From NCBI RefSeq assembly GCF_026672255.1, contig NZ_JAPOHA010000002.1, positions 62,001-126,000 on the forward strand: a stretch of 64,000 bases of DNA, written 5' to 3'. This document shows, one piece after another, positions 1 through 7,742 of the stretch. Position 1 is the first letter of the stretch. Every line of letters begins with the position of its first letter. This stretch comes from Caproiciproducens galactitolivorans (lineage in GTDB: Bacteria; Bacillota; Clostridia; Oscillospirales; Acutalibacteraceae). Under the pieces are notes generated by a model. The model saw only the letters and a list, made by a program, of their open reading frames with translations, made no database searches and had not been told where the DNA came from. Both the position numbers and the translations under genes were made by a program.

Positions 1-1074
1 GGTTGTAAAGGCCGCCCAGGTGCTGGAGGCGGCAATGCCGAAGCGCGTTTCCTTTCCTTCCATGTTGCCGCCCGCCTGCCCGACGGAGGAGACGTTAACG
101 GCGCCGTTCTGCGCAAGCTGCGGCGACGCGCCGGATTCACTCGCGGCGATAACGGCAAGCGCGGAACAAAGAAGAATAAACATGGCAAGGAAAATCGCAA
201 CCCCCTGCCGTTTGTCTTTTACGTTCCGGCCAAAGGTAAAGCATAAAGCCGCCGGTATCAGTAAGATGGAGAGCATTTCAATGAGGTTGGAAAACGGCGT
301 CGGGTTTTCCAGCGGATGCGCGGAGTTCGTTCCCATGTAGCCGCCCCCGTTGGTACCCAGCTGTTTAATGGCAATCTGGCTTGCGGCCGGGCCCTGCGGC
401 ACAACCTCCTGCGTGATTTTCGTGCCGTCCTGCAAAGTAACCGGCTGTACGAGCGTAACGGTTTGGTAAGAGGAAAAGTTCTGTATAACGCCCTGTGAGA
501 CCAGCGCGATGGAAATCACCAAAGAGAGGGGAAGCAAAATATAAAGAATCGTTCTGGTGGTATCCACCCAGAAGCTGCCGAGCCCGGTTTCTTTTACTTT
601 GATAAAACCGCGGATCAGGGCAAACAAAACGGCAATACCGACAGCCGCCGAGGCAAAATTCTGAACGGTAAGTCCCAGCATTTGGGTGAAATAGCTCAAT
701 GTGCTTTCACCGGAATACGACTGCCAGTTGGTGTTCGTAACAAAGCTGGAAGTGTTATTAAAGGCAAGATGCCAGGAAGTGCCCGGCAAGGATTCCGGGT
801 TAAGGGGCAGAACGCCCTGAAGCAGATGTAAAAGGAATAAAACAAGAAAGCTGAAAACACTGAATAAAATGACGCTGATTGAATATTTTTTTGCCGTCAT
901 CTGTTCTTCTTTCTCAATTTTCAGCATACGGTAGGTTGCGTTTTCAATTGGCAGAATGACTTTGGATAAAAAAACGGGTTCTCCGTTCATCACCTTTCCG
1001 ATGTATGTACCTAACGGTACGGCAAGCAGAATCAAAACGGCAAGATACAGAATGCATTCCATAGCCGTGTTCAT
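1..1074 (-). CDS. kdpA: Potassium-transporting ATPase subunit A (KdpA), partial
   Basis: The minus strand is open from the ATG at 1074 to the window edge, so about the first 358 codons are present and the C-terminal third is missing. KdpA is the K+-translocating membrane subunit of the KdpFABC high-affinity uptake pump. The translation starts MNTAMECILYLAVLILLAVP and is strongly hydrophobic. It carries the family filter motif QLGTNGGGYMGTNSAHP and later NFASAAVGIAVLFALIRG. An AGGAGG sequence lies eight bases before the ATG, and the start overlaps the kdpF stop as ATGA. kdpB and kdpC should follow outside the window. Confidence 0.96.
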   Translation of the reverse strand, partial: MNTAMECILYLAVLILLAVPLGTYIGKVMNGEPVFLSKVILPIENATYRMLKIEKEEQMTAKKYSISVILFSVFSFLVLFLLHLLQGVLPLNPESLPGTSWHLAFNNTSSFVTNTNWQSYSGESTLSYFTQMLGLTVQNFASAAVGIAVLFALIRGFIKVKETGLGSFWVDTTRTILYILLPLSLVISIALVSQGVIQNFSSYQTVTLVQPVTLQDGTKITQEVVPQGPAASQIAIKQLGTNGGGYMGTNSAHPLENPTPFSNLIEMLSILLIPAALCFTFGRNVKDKRQGVAIFLAMFILLCSALAVIAASESGASPQLAQNGAVNVSSVGQAGGNMEGKETRFGIAASSTWAAFTT

Positions 1075-1160
1075 TTTTCGTCCCTCCTGAATAAAATCGT
1101 AAATAAATAGATAAGCAGCAAAATGGCTGTTACTCCTATGATTCCAATAACAAGCCGCAT
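1071..1160 (-). CDS. kdpF: KdpF small membrane subunit
   Basis: A 29-codon reading frame lies directly upstream of kdpA and ends in a 4-base ATGA overlap with it. The product starts MRLVIGIIGVTAILLLIYLF and ends with a basic FRRDEK tail, so it is a single membrane segment of the size expected for KdpF, which stabilises the Kdp complex. An AAAGGATG ribosome binding site precedes the ATG at 1160. The call rests on size, hydrophobicity and position, because such short proteins are weakly conserved. Confidence 0.85.
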   Translation of the reverse strand: MRLVIGIIGVTAILLLIYLFTILFRRDEK

Positions 1161-1329
1161 TTATGATCATCCTTTCTCAATATGTGACACCCATTTTAAC
1201 ACAGCGAAAATAAGGATGGTGTTAGAGGATTTCAAAGCGTATTAAGATTGCATTAAGAAGGAAAACATAGAAAAGACAATCGCATTTTTTATTTGCCGGA
1301 ATATCATAGTGTTAGAAATGGGGGATGGC

Positions 1330-1491
1330 ATGCAAAAGGTAATGATTCGCTTTTTTAATAAAGAGCTTGGCTATGAGGCGGCTAAATTTTTAAAGAATCT
1401 GGGCTATCAGGTGAGCACGATCGGGAAGACGTACTGGATCGATGAATACCCGATTATTTCATGCCTGATCCTCGAAGTCGACTACGAATAG
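1330..1491 (+). CDS. Small hypothetical protein
   Basis: A 53-residue frame starts at the ATG at 1330, which has GGGGGAT just upstream. An alternative GTG start at 1309 would add seven residues. The product begins MQKVMIRFFNKELGYEAAKF and is rich in aromatic and acidic residues, with no signal peptide or membrane segment. I do not recognise the family. It stands alone between the divergent kdp operon and the muramidase gene. No clear terminator follows, and the promoter of the next gene lies immediately downstream. Confidence 0.5.
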   Translation: MQKVMIRFFNKELGYEAAKFLKNLGYQVSTIGKTYWIDEYPIISCLILEVDYE

Positions 1492-1538
1492 CGGCTGCCC
1501 GAACCATCGTGGAAAATGTTAACAAATGGCGTTTGCGC

Positions 1539-1567
1539 TTGCTTCTTGCCACTTTTTGGGTTATAAT
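1539..1567 (+). promoter_or_regulatory. Sigma-A-type promoter of the muramidase gene
   Basis: TTGCTT at 1539-1544 and TATAAT at 1562-1567 are separated by exactly 17 bases. The -10 box is about 60 bases upstream of the start of the large secreted protein, so it most likely drives that gene. Confidence 0.7.
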
Positions 1568-1627
1568 CGAACCAGCATTTTTAATAAATGGATTTGTCAG
1601 GAAATGAACGAAAACGAATGATTATAA

Positions 1628-4369
1628 ATGGAGTGGTATGGATTGAAATATAAGACAAAGAAAATTGTTACGGCAGCGATTTCTTTTGTTTGTACCGCTG
1701 CGGTTACGGTGAGCCTTGTACCCACGATTGCGGTGACGGCTGCGGTAACGGCAAAGACAACCGATTTTTTAAACCTTCGTGAAGGTGCGGGTTCGGATAA
1801 AAAAGTAATTTTAACCCTCGGCAAAGACGTTTCGGTTACAATACTGGATAATTCCAACGCAGCGTGGGCGAAGGTGCAAACCGTAAGCGGCAAGCAGGGG
1901 TATTGCAGCAAGCAATATTTAAGCGTGTCGGGTTCCGGGGCGATTGAAACCCCTTCTTTTTCAGGAACGGCTTCTACCGCGGTTACAACAGACCGCGTAA
2001 ATCTCCGTGCGGGAGCGGGGACCTCCAGTAAAATTCTTGCAACGCTTTCCAAGGGAACAAGCTTAAAGGTAATGGACGCCTCCAATCCCGCGTGGGTCAA
2101 AGTGCAGACCCCGGACGGCAGGCAGGGGTATTGCAGTAAACAATATATACATATGTCGGATTCCTCTTCCGGCTCCTCTTCTTCCGGAACGACGGCGAAA
2201 CCCGGTTCCTCTTCCGCAACAGCGGTCACGACGGATTATCTGAATTTACGTCAGGGCGCCGGTACGAATTTTAAGGTGCTGGTGACGATCAGCAAGGGAG
2301 TAACGCTTACCGTTTTGGATAATTCCAACGCATCGTGGACGAAGGTGCAGACTTCGGACGGCAAGCAGGGCTATTGCAGTAAGCAGTATTTGAAATTTAC
2401 AGGCAACAGCTCGTCCGGTACTCCATCCAATTCCGGTTCTTCCTCGAATTCCGGTGCTTCCAATACGACTACAGCCAAGACGACCTCAAACCTGAATGTG
2501 CGCAGCGGCGCGGGAACCGGTTTCAGTATCGTTACGACGCTGTCCAGCGGCGCATCCGTCACGGTTATGGACAGTTCCAATGCCCGGTGGGCAAAAATTA
2601 AAACCAGTGATGGCAAAACAGGATATTGCAGCAAGGAATTTCTCAAAATTACCGAAACACCCGGCTCCAATACGAATACCAATACAAACCCGGACACGGG
2701 TACCAATACGGATACGGAAACAGACACCGATACGGGAAACGATACCTCAACCGATACCGGTACCGACCAAAACAGCGGGTCGGATTCCCATACGATTACG
2801 GGCGCCGGCGTTACGGCGGACATGCTTCGGCTGCGCCAGACCCCGGATACGAACGGAAAGATTCTTGCCAATCTGCCGAGGGGAACCAGTCTGAAGGTTC
2901 TCGACACGTCGAATTCTTCCTGGACAAAGGTGCAAACCTCCAGCGGGCAGACCGGTTACGTCAGCTCGGAATTTATTCAGATTCATTATTCGGACGAGGC
3001 GTCCAATGCCTCCGCGCTTTCCCTGTCAACTTCCTCCCAGAGCATTCCGGCGGGGAAGACGCTCTACATAAAAGCGAATATTTCGCCGAGCGGAACCTAT
3101 ATCAACTGGACAAGCAGCAACAACAATGTTGCAACCGTTTCCAACGGATATGTTTATGCCGTTTCCAACGGAACAGCCGTGATTACGGCCAGCGCGGGTT
3201 CTTACAAAGCAACCTGCAATATTACCGTTACCAATTCGGAACCGGTTAAAACGGCTTTTGCTTCGCCGAATATCGCCAGTACGGGCGCAGCCGTCACGCT
3301 GACAGCCGTTACCGATACCAGCCGGGACGGTGTTCAGTTTGTCATCCGTAATCCGGATGGCACAACCCATACGGTCAGCGCGGATTCCTGCACGAATGAA
3401 TCCTGCCAGAACACCGCCACGAAGAAATGGACGGCAACGACTGCCTTCGACTCCGCGGGAACCTATACGTTTACCGCACTGTCGTCACGCAACGGCAGCA
3501 TGAGCTCAACAGGCTTCACTTCCAATGCGTATGTATCCTGTCAGCAGGATTTTTCAACCACTACGAGCGAGCAGCGCCGCGCCAGCGATCAGATTATATC
3601 CCTGATTGCCAAGTGGGAGGGCTACAGTTCCACGGTTTACGCGGATCAGCTTACCGCCAATCAGGTGCCTACCATCGGCTACGGCTGTACTTTCGGAGCG
3701 AATGCAATTTTTTACAACAATATGACCCAGACGGAAGCATGGTCGCTTTTGGTCAATAAAATCAATAACTCCTCTTATACATCCGAATTAAATAAAATGA
3801 TTCAGAATTACCATTTCCTGATGAGCCAGAATCAGGCTGACTGTCTGATCAGTTTCGCCTATAATGTGGGCGCGGGCTATTTCAACAGCAGTTCCCAGAT
3901 GGATTTCCGCACGATCATGCAGAACGCGGTCGTACCGCCCATGATTTCCGGTTCGCTGGCGGCGACCGTAACGAGGGATACCATCGTGCGCGGAGACCCG
4001 AGCATCACCGGCTCCGAGGTCTGCGGCATCTCGAACGGAACCTCGGTGGATGTTACCGACACCGGTTTTTCGAATCCGAAAGACGGCTGGTATAAGGTAA
4101 GGACTTCCGACGGTAATGAAGGGTGGATTAACTCCGGCTATGTGAGCCTTTCCAATTCCGATTCCCTGACGCATGACCTGAACTATACGAACGCCTATGC
4201 AATGGGTACGGAAATGATCCGCTGGAGCCAGGCGGGCGGCAAATTCTATACCGGCCTGTTCTACCGGAGGCTTGGCGAAGTCAATATCTACAATTACGGC
4301 GATTATGACGCCGTGCGGTATAACAAATACAACTACACCTACCCCAGCGGCGCGGCCGGTCTGAACTAA
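1628..4369 (+). CDS. Secreted multi-SH3b protein with a GH24 (phage-lysozyme-type) muramidase domain
   Basis: Residues are counted from the ATG at 1628; the in-frame TTG at 1643 has a better GGAG site and may be the true start. After a signal peptide (about 7-40) come five bacterial SH3 repeats (about 41-100, 116-176, 198-257, 281-341, 393-452), most with an NLR-GAG core and a GYCSK-Y end. The linkers are Ser/Gly-rich and then Thr/Asn/Asp-rich. A Big2 Ig-like domain (about 462-534) and a second Ig-like region (about 540-637) follow. The GH24 domain begins near 648, with KWEG (E664), YAD (D673) and PTIGYG (T682), in the family E-D-T order. A sixth SH3 repeat (about 776-843) interrupts it before the final GLFYRRLGEV motif. 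Probable role: hydrolysis of cell-wall peptidoglycan. The 913-residue length comes from the added binding domains. Confidence 0.85.
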   Translation: MEWYGLKYKTKKIVTAAISFVCTAAVTVSLVPTIAVTAAVTAKTTDFLNLREGAGSDKKVILTLGKDVSVTILDNSNAAWAKVQTVSGKQGYCSKQYLSVSGSGAIETPSFSGTASTAVTTDRVNLRAGAGTSSKILATLSKGTSLKVMDASNPAWVKVQTPDGRQGYCSKQYIHMSDSSSGSSSSGTTAKPGSSSATAVTTDYLNLRQGAGTNFKVLVTISKGVTLTVLDNSNASWTKVQTSDGKQGYCSKQYLKFTGNSSSGTPSNSGSSSNSGASNTTTAKTTSNLNVRSGAGTGFSIVTTLSSGASVTVMDSSNARWAKIKTSDGKTGYCSKEFLKITETPGSNTNTNTNPDTGTNTDTETDTDTGNDTSTDTGTDQNSGSDSHTITGAGVTADMLRLRQTPDTNGKILANLPRGTSLKVLDTSNSSWTKVQTSSGQTGYVSSEFIQIHYSDEASNASALSLSTSSQSIPAGKTLYIKANISPSGTYINWTSSNNNVATVSNGYVYAVSNGTAVITASAGSYKATCNITVTNSEPVKTAFASPNIASTGAAVTLTAVTDTSRDGVQFVIRNPDGTTHTVSADSCTNESCQNTATKKWTATTAFDSAGTYTFTALSSRNGSMSSTGFTSNAYVSCQQDFSTTTSEQRRASDQIISLIAKWEGYSSTVYADQLTANQVPTIGYGCTFGANAIFYNNMTQTEAWSLLVNKINNSSYTSELNKMIQNYHFLMSQNQADCLISFAYNVGAGYFNSSSQMDFRTIMQNAVVPPMISGSLAATVTRDTIVRGDPSITGSEVCGISNGTSVDVTDTGFSNPKDGWYKVRTSDGNEGWINSGYVSLSNSDSLTHDLNYTNAYAMGTEMIRWSQAGGKFYTGLFYRRLGEVNIYNYGDYDAVRYNKYNYTYPSGAAGLN

Positions 4370-4389
4370 ATAAAATCGAATCAAAAACG

Positions 4390-4420
4390 CGCCCTCTGTC
4401 ACGTACAGAGGGCGTTCCGT
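4390..4420 (+). terminator. Hairpin terminator after the muramidase gene
   Basis: A ten-base perfect stem, CGCCCTCTGT / ACAGAGGGCG with a five-base loop, lies 20 bases after the stop codon. The U tract after it is short (TTCCGT), so termination may be modest. Confidence 0.65.
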
Positions 4421-4552
4421 ATATTCGATAAAATTCTATTGATCTCCGAAATCAAGCCGCCGCCCAAAAGGGGAGAATGGAAATATTTCTCTCTCATTTT
4501 ACAAAAAAATTAAAAAATTTTAAAAAAATATCATAAATATATTTATTTACTA

Positions 4553-4579
4553 TTAAGTATTCGAAAAATAGGCCGAAAT
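4553..4579 (+). promoter_or_regulatory. Sigma-28-type flagellin promoter
   Basis: TTAAGTAT at 4553-4560, an 11-base spacer, and GCCGAAAT at 4572-4579 closely fit the flagellar sigma factor consensus TAAAGTTT-N11-GCCGATAA. It predicts a flagellin transcript with a leader of roughly 165 bases. The sigma factor itself is encoded at 31672. Confidence 0.85.
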
Positions 4580-4677
4580 ATGTAGTGTAAGCAAAAAACA
4601 CTTACCTGCAAACTTTGTTTTCGTTTCTGCCGCGATAGGGCCCATCGGGCGGGGATGAAAATGTAGCAAGCCATCGC

Positions 4678-4697
4678 AGAGAACATGGACGTTCTTT
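4678..4697 (+). promoter_or_regulatory. CsrA-binding hairpin in the flagellin leader
   Basis: A seven-base stem AGAGAAC / GTTCTTT (one G-U pair) presents the loop ATGGAC, so the GGA lies in the loop. The local sequence ACATGGACGT fits the known CsrA consensus. A second GGA lies in the Shine-Dalgarno sequence AGGAGG at about 4740. Paired upstream and SD sites are how CsrA represses hag in Bacillus subtilis. csrA and fliW are encoded just downstream, on the other strand. Confidence 0.7.
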
Positions 4698-4753
4698 AAA
4701 AACAGGCGTGGCGGGTTACCGCACGTACTTAAAAATTTCAGGAGGAAAAAATT

Positions 4754-6226
4754 ATGCGTATTCAACACAATATTGCTGCTTTAAATGCAAACAGACAATT
4801 AGGTATCAACAATAATAACGTGAGCAAGAACCTCGAGAAACTGTCTTCCGGTTACAAAATCAACCGTGCAGGCGACGACGCTGCAGGCCTTGCAATTTCC
4901 GAAAAAATGCGCGGCCAGATTCGCGGACTTGATCAGGCTACCAACAACGCGAACGACGGTATTTCGCTCGTACAGACCGCTGAGGGCGCACTGAACGAGA
5001 CCGCTTCCATTCTGCAGAGAATGAAGGAACTGGCAACACAGTCTTCCAACGGTACATACCAGAACGCAGTTGACCGTGAAAACATCAGCAAGGAAGTTGA
5101 TTCTCTCCAGAAAGAAATTGACAGAATTTCCACTTCCACAAACTTCAATAAGATTAATCTGTTGGATGGTACGCTGGGTAAAGAAACCATTGAGTCTTCT
5201 TCTGCTAACGCTACAGTTGAAACCGTTGCAGCCGCAAAAGGAACATTTACAACTGCTGCAGCCGCTGCAGCCGGAGATGCTAATCCCATAAATTACAGCG
5301 TTACCTATCTCGATGCCAGTGGCAAAAAGCAGACTACAGTCGTTAGCTATAAAGATACTGCTGGCACTCCTGACGCAAAAACCACTGGAGCAGCAATTGC
5401 CGCTGCATTGAATGCTAACAGCGATATCTCTGCTAATTTTGACGTAAAGGCAGACGCTGGCACCGGTGCTCTTACTTTTACGGCAAAAACAGCTGGCAAA
5501 GACGGAGCCAGTGTTCTGTCTGCTAAAAATGCCGCTACCGATATTGCCATTACAGATGCGGGCACTGCTAAAGATGAATCCTCCACAATTACTTTTGCAG
5601 CTAAAGGTACTGCGGGCGACACGATTACAGTTGGCGGTCGTACCTATGAACTTCAGGCAGCTGGAGATATTTCCAAGGTCAAGGCTGGTCACATTGCTGT
5701 CGTGATTGGAGCTGATCAAACTGCAACGGCGGATAATTTTGCAGCTACTTTGGTGAATAATGGCGTTACGTCTGCAAGTGCTGCAGCTGGTAAAGTTACC
5801 ATTTCCGACTTGAAGGAAGTCGGTGGAAAAGGCCTTACGCTTCAAATTGGGGCTACCTCAGCTTCCGATCAGCAAGTATCATTAAATATTGGTGATATGA
5901 GTTCCAAGGGCTTGGGTATCAATGCTATTTCTGTTGCAACACAGGATGATGCAACAAAGGCTCTTCAGACAGTTGCCGACGCAATCGACAAGGTTTCCGG
6001 CACAAGAGCTGATCTCGGCGCACTGCAGAACAGACTTGAGCACACCGTTAACAACCTCGGTGTAACAAGTGAAAACCTGACCTCCGCTGAGAGCCGTATC
6101 CGCGACGTTGACATGGCGAAGGAAATGATGGAAATGACCAAGAACAACGTTCTTGCTCAGGCCGCACAGTCCATGCTTGCCCAGGCAAATCAGCAGCCGC
6201 AGAACGTTCTGAAACTCTTACAGTAA
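4754..6226 (+). CDS. hag: Flagellin
   Basis: This is the flagellar filament subunit, exported by the flagellar type III system. The conserved N-terminal coiled region starts MRIQHNIAALNANRQ and contains LSSGYKINRAGDDAAGLAIS. The C-terminal region contains TSENLTSAESRIRDVDMAKE and ends QPQNVLKLLQ. The middle (about residues 150-385) is an Ala/Thr/Gly-rich surface domain, which makes the protein 490 residues, longer than minimal flagellins of about 270. AGGAGG lies just before the ATG. The gene is monocistronic between the promoter at 4553 and the terminator at 6255. Translation is probably controlled by CsrA through the leader. Confidence 0.98.
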   Translation: MRIQHNIAALNANRQLGINNNNVSKNLEKLSSGYKINRAGDDAAGLAISEKMRGQIRGLDQATNNANDGISLVQTAEGALNETASILQRMKELATQSSNGTYQNAVDRENISKEVDSLQKEIDRISTSTNFNKINLLDGTLGKETIESSSANATVETVAAAKGTFTTAAAAAAGDANPINYSVTYLDASGKKQTTVVSYKDTAGTPDAKTTGAAIAAALNANSDISANFDVKADAGTGALTFTAKTAGKDGASVLSAKNAATDIAITDAGTAKDESSTITFAAKGTAGDTITVGGRTYELQAAGDISKVKAGHIAVVIGADQTATADNFAATLVNNGVTSASAAAGKVTISDLKEVGGKGLTLQIGATSASDQQVSLNIGDMSSKGLGINAISVATQDDATKALQTVADAIDKVSGTRADLGALQNRLEHTVNNLGVTSENLTSAESRIRDVDMAKEMMEMTKNNVLAQAAQSMLAQANQQPQNVLKLLQ

Positions 6227-6254
6227 TCTGTTTACTGTTTAAACTGCATTTAGA

Positions 6255-6290
6255 AATCCCCTGCCGGTTTATCCGGCAGGGGATTTTCTT
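6255..6290 (+). terminator. Strong flagellin terminator
   Basis: AATCCCCTGCCGG / CCGGCAGGGGATT forms a 13-base perfect stem with a TTTAT loop, followed by TTCTTT. It lies about 30 bases after the flagellin stop and between convergent genes. Confidence 0.9.
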
Positions 6291-6376
6291 TCGTAAGATT
6301 TCGATGTTTCCGATTGGATTGAAAAGGCCAATAAGCGTCTCTCTATCAGGGTACGAACAGAAATGTCCGATACTCT

Positions 6377-6601
6377 TTATTTTAACAGCTTTTTCAGTTT
6401 GTCTAACGTTTGTTTTTGCGGAATAACGCTTGCTTCTTCGTTCAGACTGCGTGTTTCCACAAGTTCCTTACGGATAATCGGAATTTCCTTTGGCGCGCTG
6501 ATGCAGATTTTCGCACGGTCGCCGCTGATTTCAGACAACATGATTTCAATATTGTCCCCGATGAGAATGGATTCGGAGACTTTTCGGCTGATCACTAACA
6601 C
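6377..6601 (-). CDS. csrA: Translational regulator CsrA
   Basis: The 74-residue product starts MLVISRKVSESILIGDNIEI, the signature of CsrA, with the core GDRAKICISAPKEIPIIRKE. CsrA dimers bind GGA motifs in hairpin loops and repress translation; the expected target here is the flagellin leader hairpin at 4678. It is the last gene of the sigma-28-type operon that begins with flgM and sits 12 bases after fliW, the gene for its protein antagonist. The C-terminal tail is basic and slightly longer than in the roughly 60-residue enterobacterial protein, as usual in Firmicutes. Confidence 0.97.
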   Translation of the reverse strand: MLVISRKVSESILIGDNIEIMLSEISGDRAKICISAPKEIPIIRKELVETRSLNEEASVIPQKQTLDKLKKLLK

Positions 6602-6613
6602 CGGAAATTCCTC

Positions 6614-7030
6614 CTATTCTTTCTCCTGAAACAATTTATACCGTATCGGATAATCCGAATTTTCCAGAATAATCTGCTTCGCTTTTTTGCTGTTCACGTC
6701 AATTACAATCGGTGCTTTCAGGTTGATTACCGAATCCTTTAAATCCGGTTTAATGACGGCCACAACCAGCACGCAAAGATTTTCCGCATCCGTCTCGCCG
6801 AAATAGCGCAGATCGTCCGGGGTAAGCTCCGGGCTGTAGTTGCTCACGATCGGATAGGGATCAATTACAACAAAAGACGGAATCTCAGAATTTGCGGCCT
6901 GCAGATTCCAAATGATGCCATCATCGTCCTCGTGGTAAAGAAGGTAGTCTTTAATTTCTTCAAAACCGGGGATACCTTCCTCAAAATGTATAATATTTTG
7001 CTTTGTTTGCTTTTCCAATTGATTATCCAT
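6614..7030 (-). CDS. fliW: Flagellar assembly factor FliW
   Basis: The 138-residue product has the family start HFEEGIPGFEEIKDYLLYH and the segments VVIDPYPIVSNYSPEL and VINLKAPIVIDVNSKKAKQI. FliW binds flagellin in the cytoplasm. When flagellin is exported, free FliW instead binds CsrA and relieves repression of flagellin translation. The gene lies directly before csrA with a good AGGAGG site, so the two partners are made together. The length and conserved blocks are typical of the family. Confidence 0.97.
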   Translation of the reverse strand: MDNQLEKQTKQNIIHFEEGIPGFEEIKDYLLYHEDDDGIIWNLQAANSEIPSFVVIDPYPIVSNYSPELTPDDLRYFGETDAENLCVLVVAVIKPDLKDSVINLKAPIVIDVNSKKAKQIILENSDYPIRYKLFQEKE

Positions 7031-7101
7031 ATGAACCTCCTGCTTGCAGTTAGAGTGATTGTAAAAAAAGCAGCCTCCGGTATGGTGGCTGCGTTATTTG
7101 T

Positions 7102-7719
7102 TCAGGCCGTGGCGTCCAGTTTGGGCGGTTTATAATCCGGGCTTGCCGAAGGCGGAACATATTGAGGCTTGCCAAGATACGTAAACTCAACATGGGCATA
7201 GCCTTTGATAACATATTCGATACTGGCAGGGATAAACTTCAGCTTCGTCTTATTCTCCGATAGCCAGTCGTAAGTCTGCCGATCGGATTCATACTGGCTT
7301 GAAACCTGCTGCGAATCCCAATTGAAGTCACAAGGGCAAGAGGGAATACCGATTGCACTTTGCAGGGTCGGCTGCGCATGCTGCATCGCAAGGCTGACCA
7401 GAGAACTGGTTTTTTCCTGCGCACTCATGAGCAAACTTCCTTTCTTTGTATAATCCGCAGTATCTGTCATAGAGGAAAGTATTTTATATTCAGTTGTACT
7501 GTTTGCGTATGGGTAAGAATCCGCTTTCGTATTTGCCTGAACCTTATTATGATATCCGAAAGTATTTATAAAGAGATGGTCGGTATAGGGTATTAAATAA
7601 TTGGAGTCCATCGGGTCCCGCCGCGAAGGCTGAAAGGACGTATCCACTTCAAGCTTCGCATGATGGACAATCGTTTCAATGGAAATAGGAACGATTTTCA
7701 TGTCCAGTAATTGTTCCAT
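7102..7719 (-). CDS. DUF6470 (YviE-like) protein of the flagellar late operon
   Basis: The 205-residue protein starts MEQLLDMKIVPISIETIVHH after an AGAGGTG site. It has no signal peptide or membrane segment. Conserved-looking parts are an N-terminal ISIET...AKLEVDTSFQP segment and a C-terminal YVIKGYAHVEFTYLGKPQYVPP. Its place between flgL and fliW is the place of yviE in Bacillus subtilis, whose function is not well defined. Family assignment rests on that position plus general resemblance. A clue for function is co-expression with the hook-filament junction proteins and FliW. Confidence 0.7.
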   Translation of the reverse strand: MEQLLDMKIVPISIETIVHHAKLEVDTSFQPSRRDPMDSNYLIPYTDHLFINTFGYHNKVQANTKADSYPYANSTTEYKILSSMTDTADYTKKGSLLMSAQEKTSSLVSLAMQHAQPTLQSAIGIPSCPCDFNWDSQQVSSQYESDRQTYDWLSENKTKLKFIPASIEYVIKGYAHVEFTYLGKPQYVPPSASPDYKPPKLDATA

Positions 7720-7742
7720 CTTGATTCACCTCTTGCAGGTAC

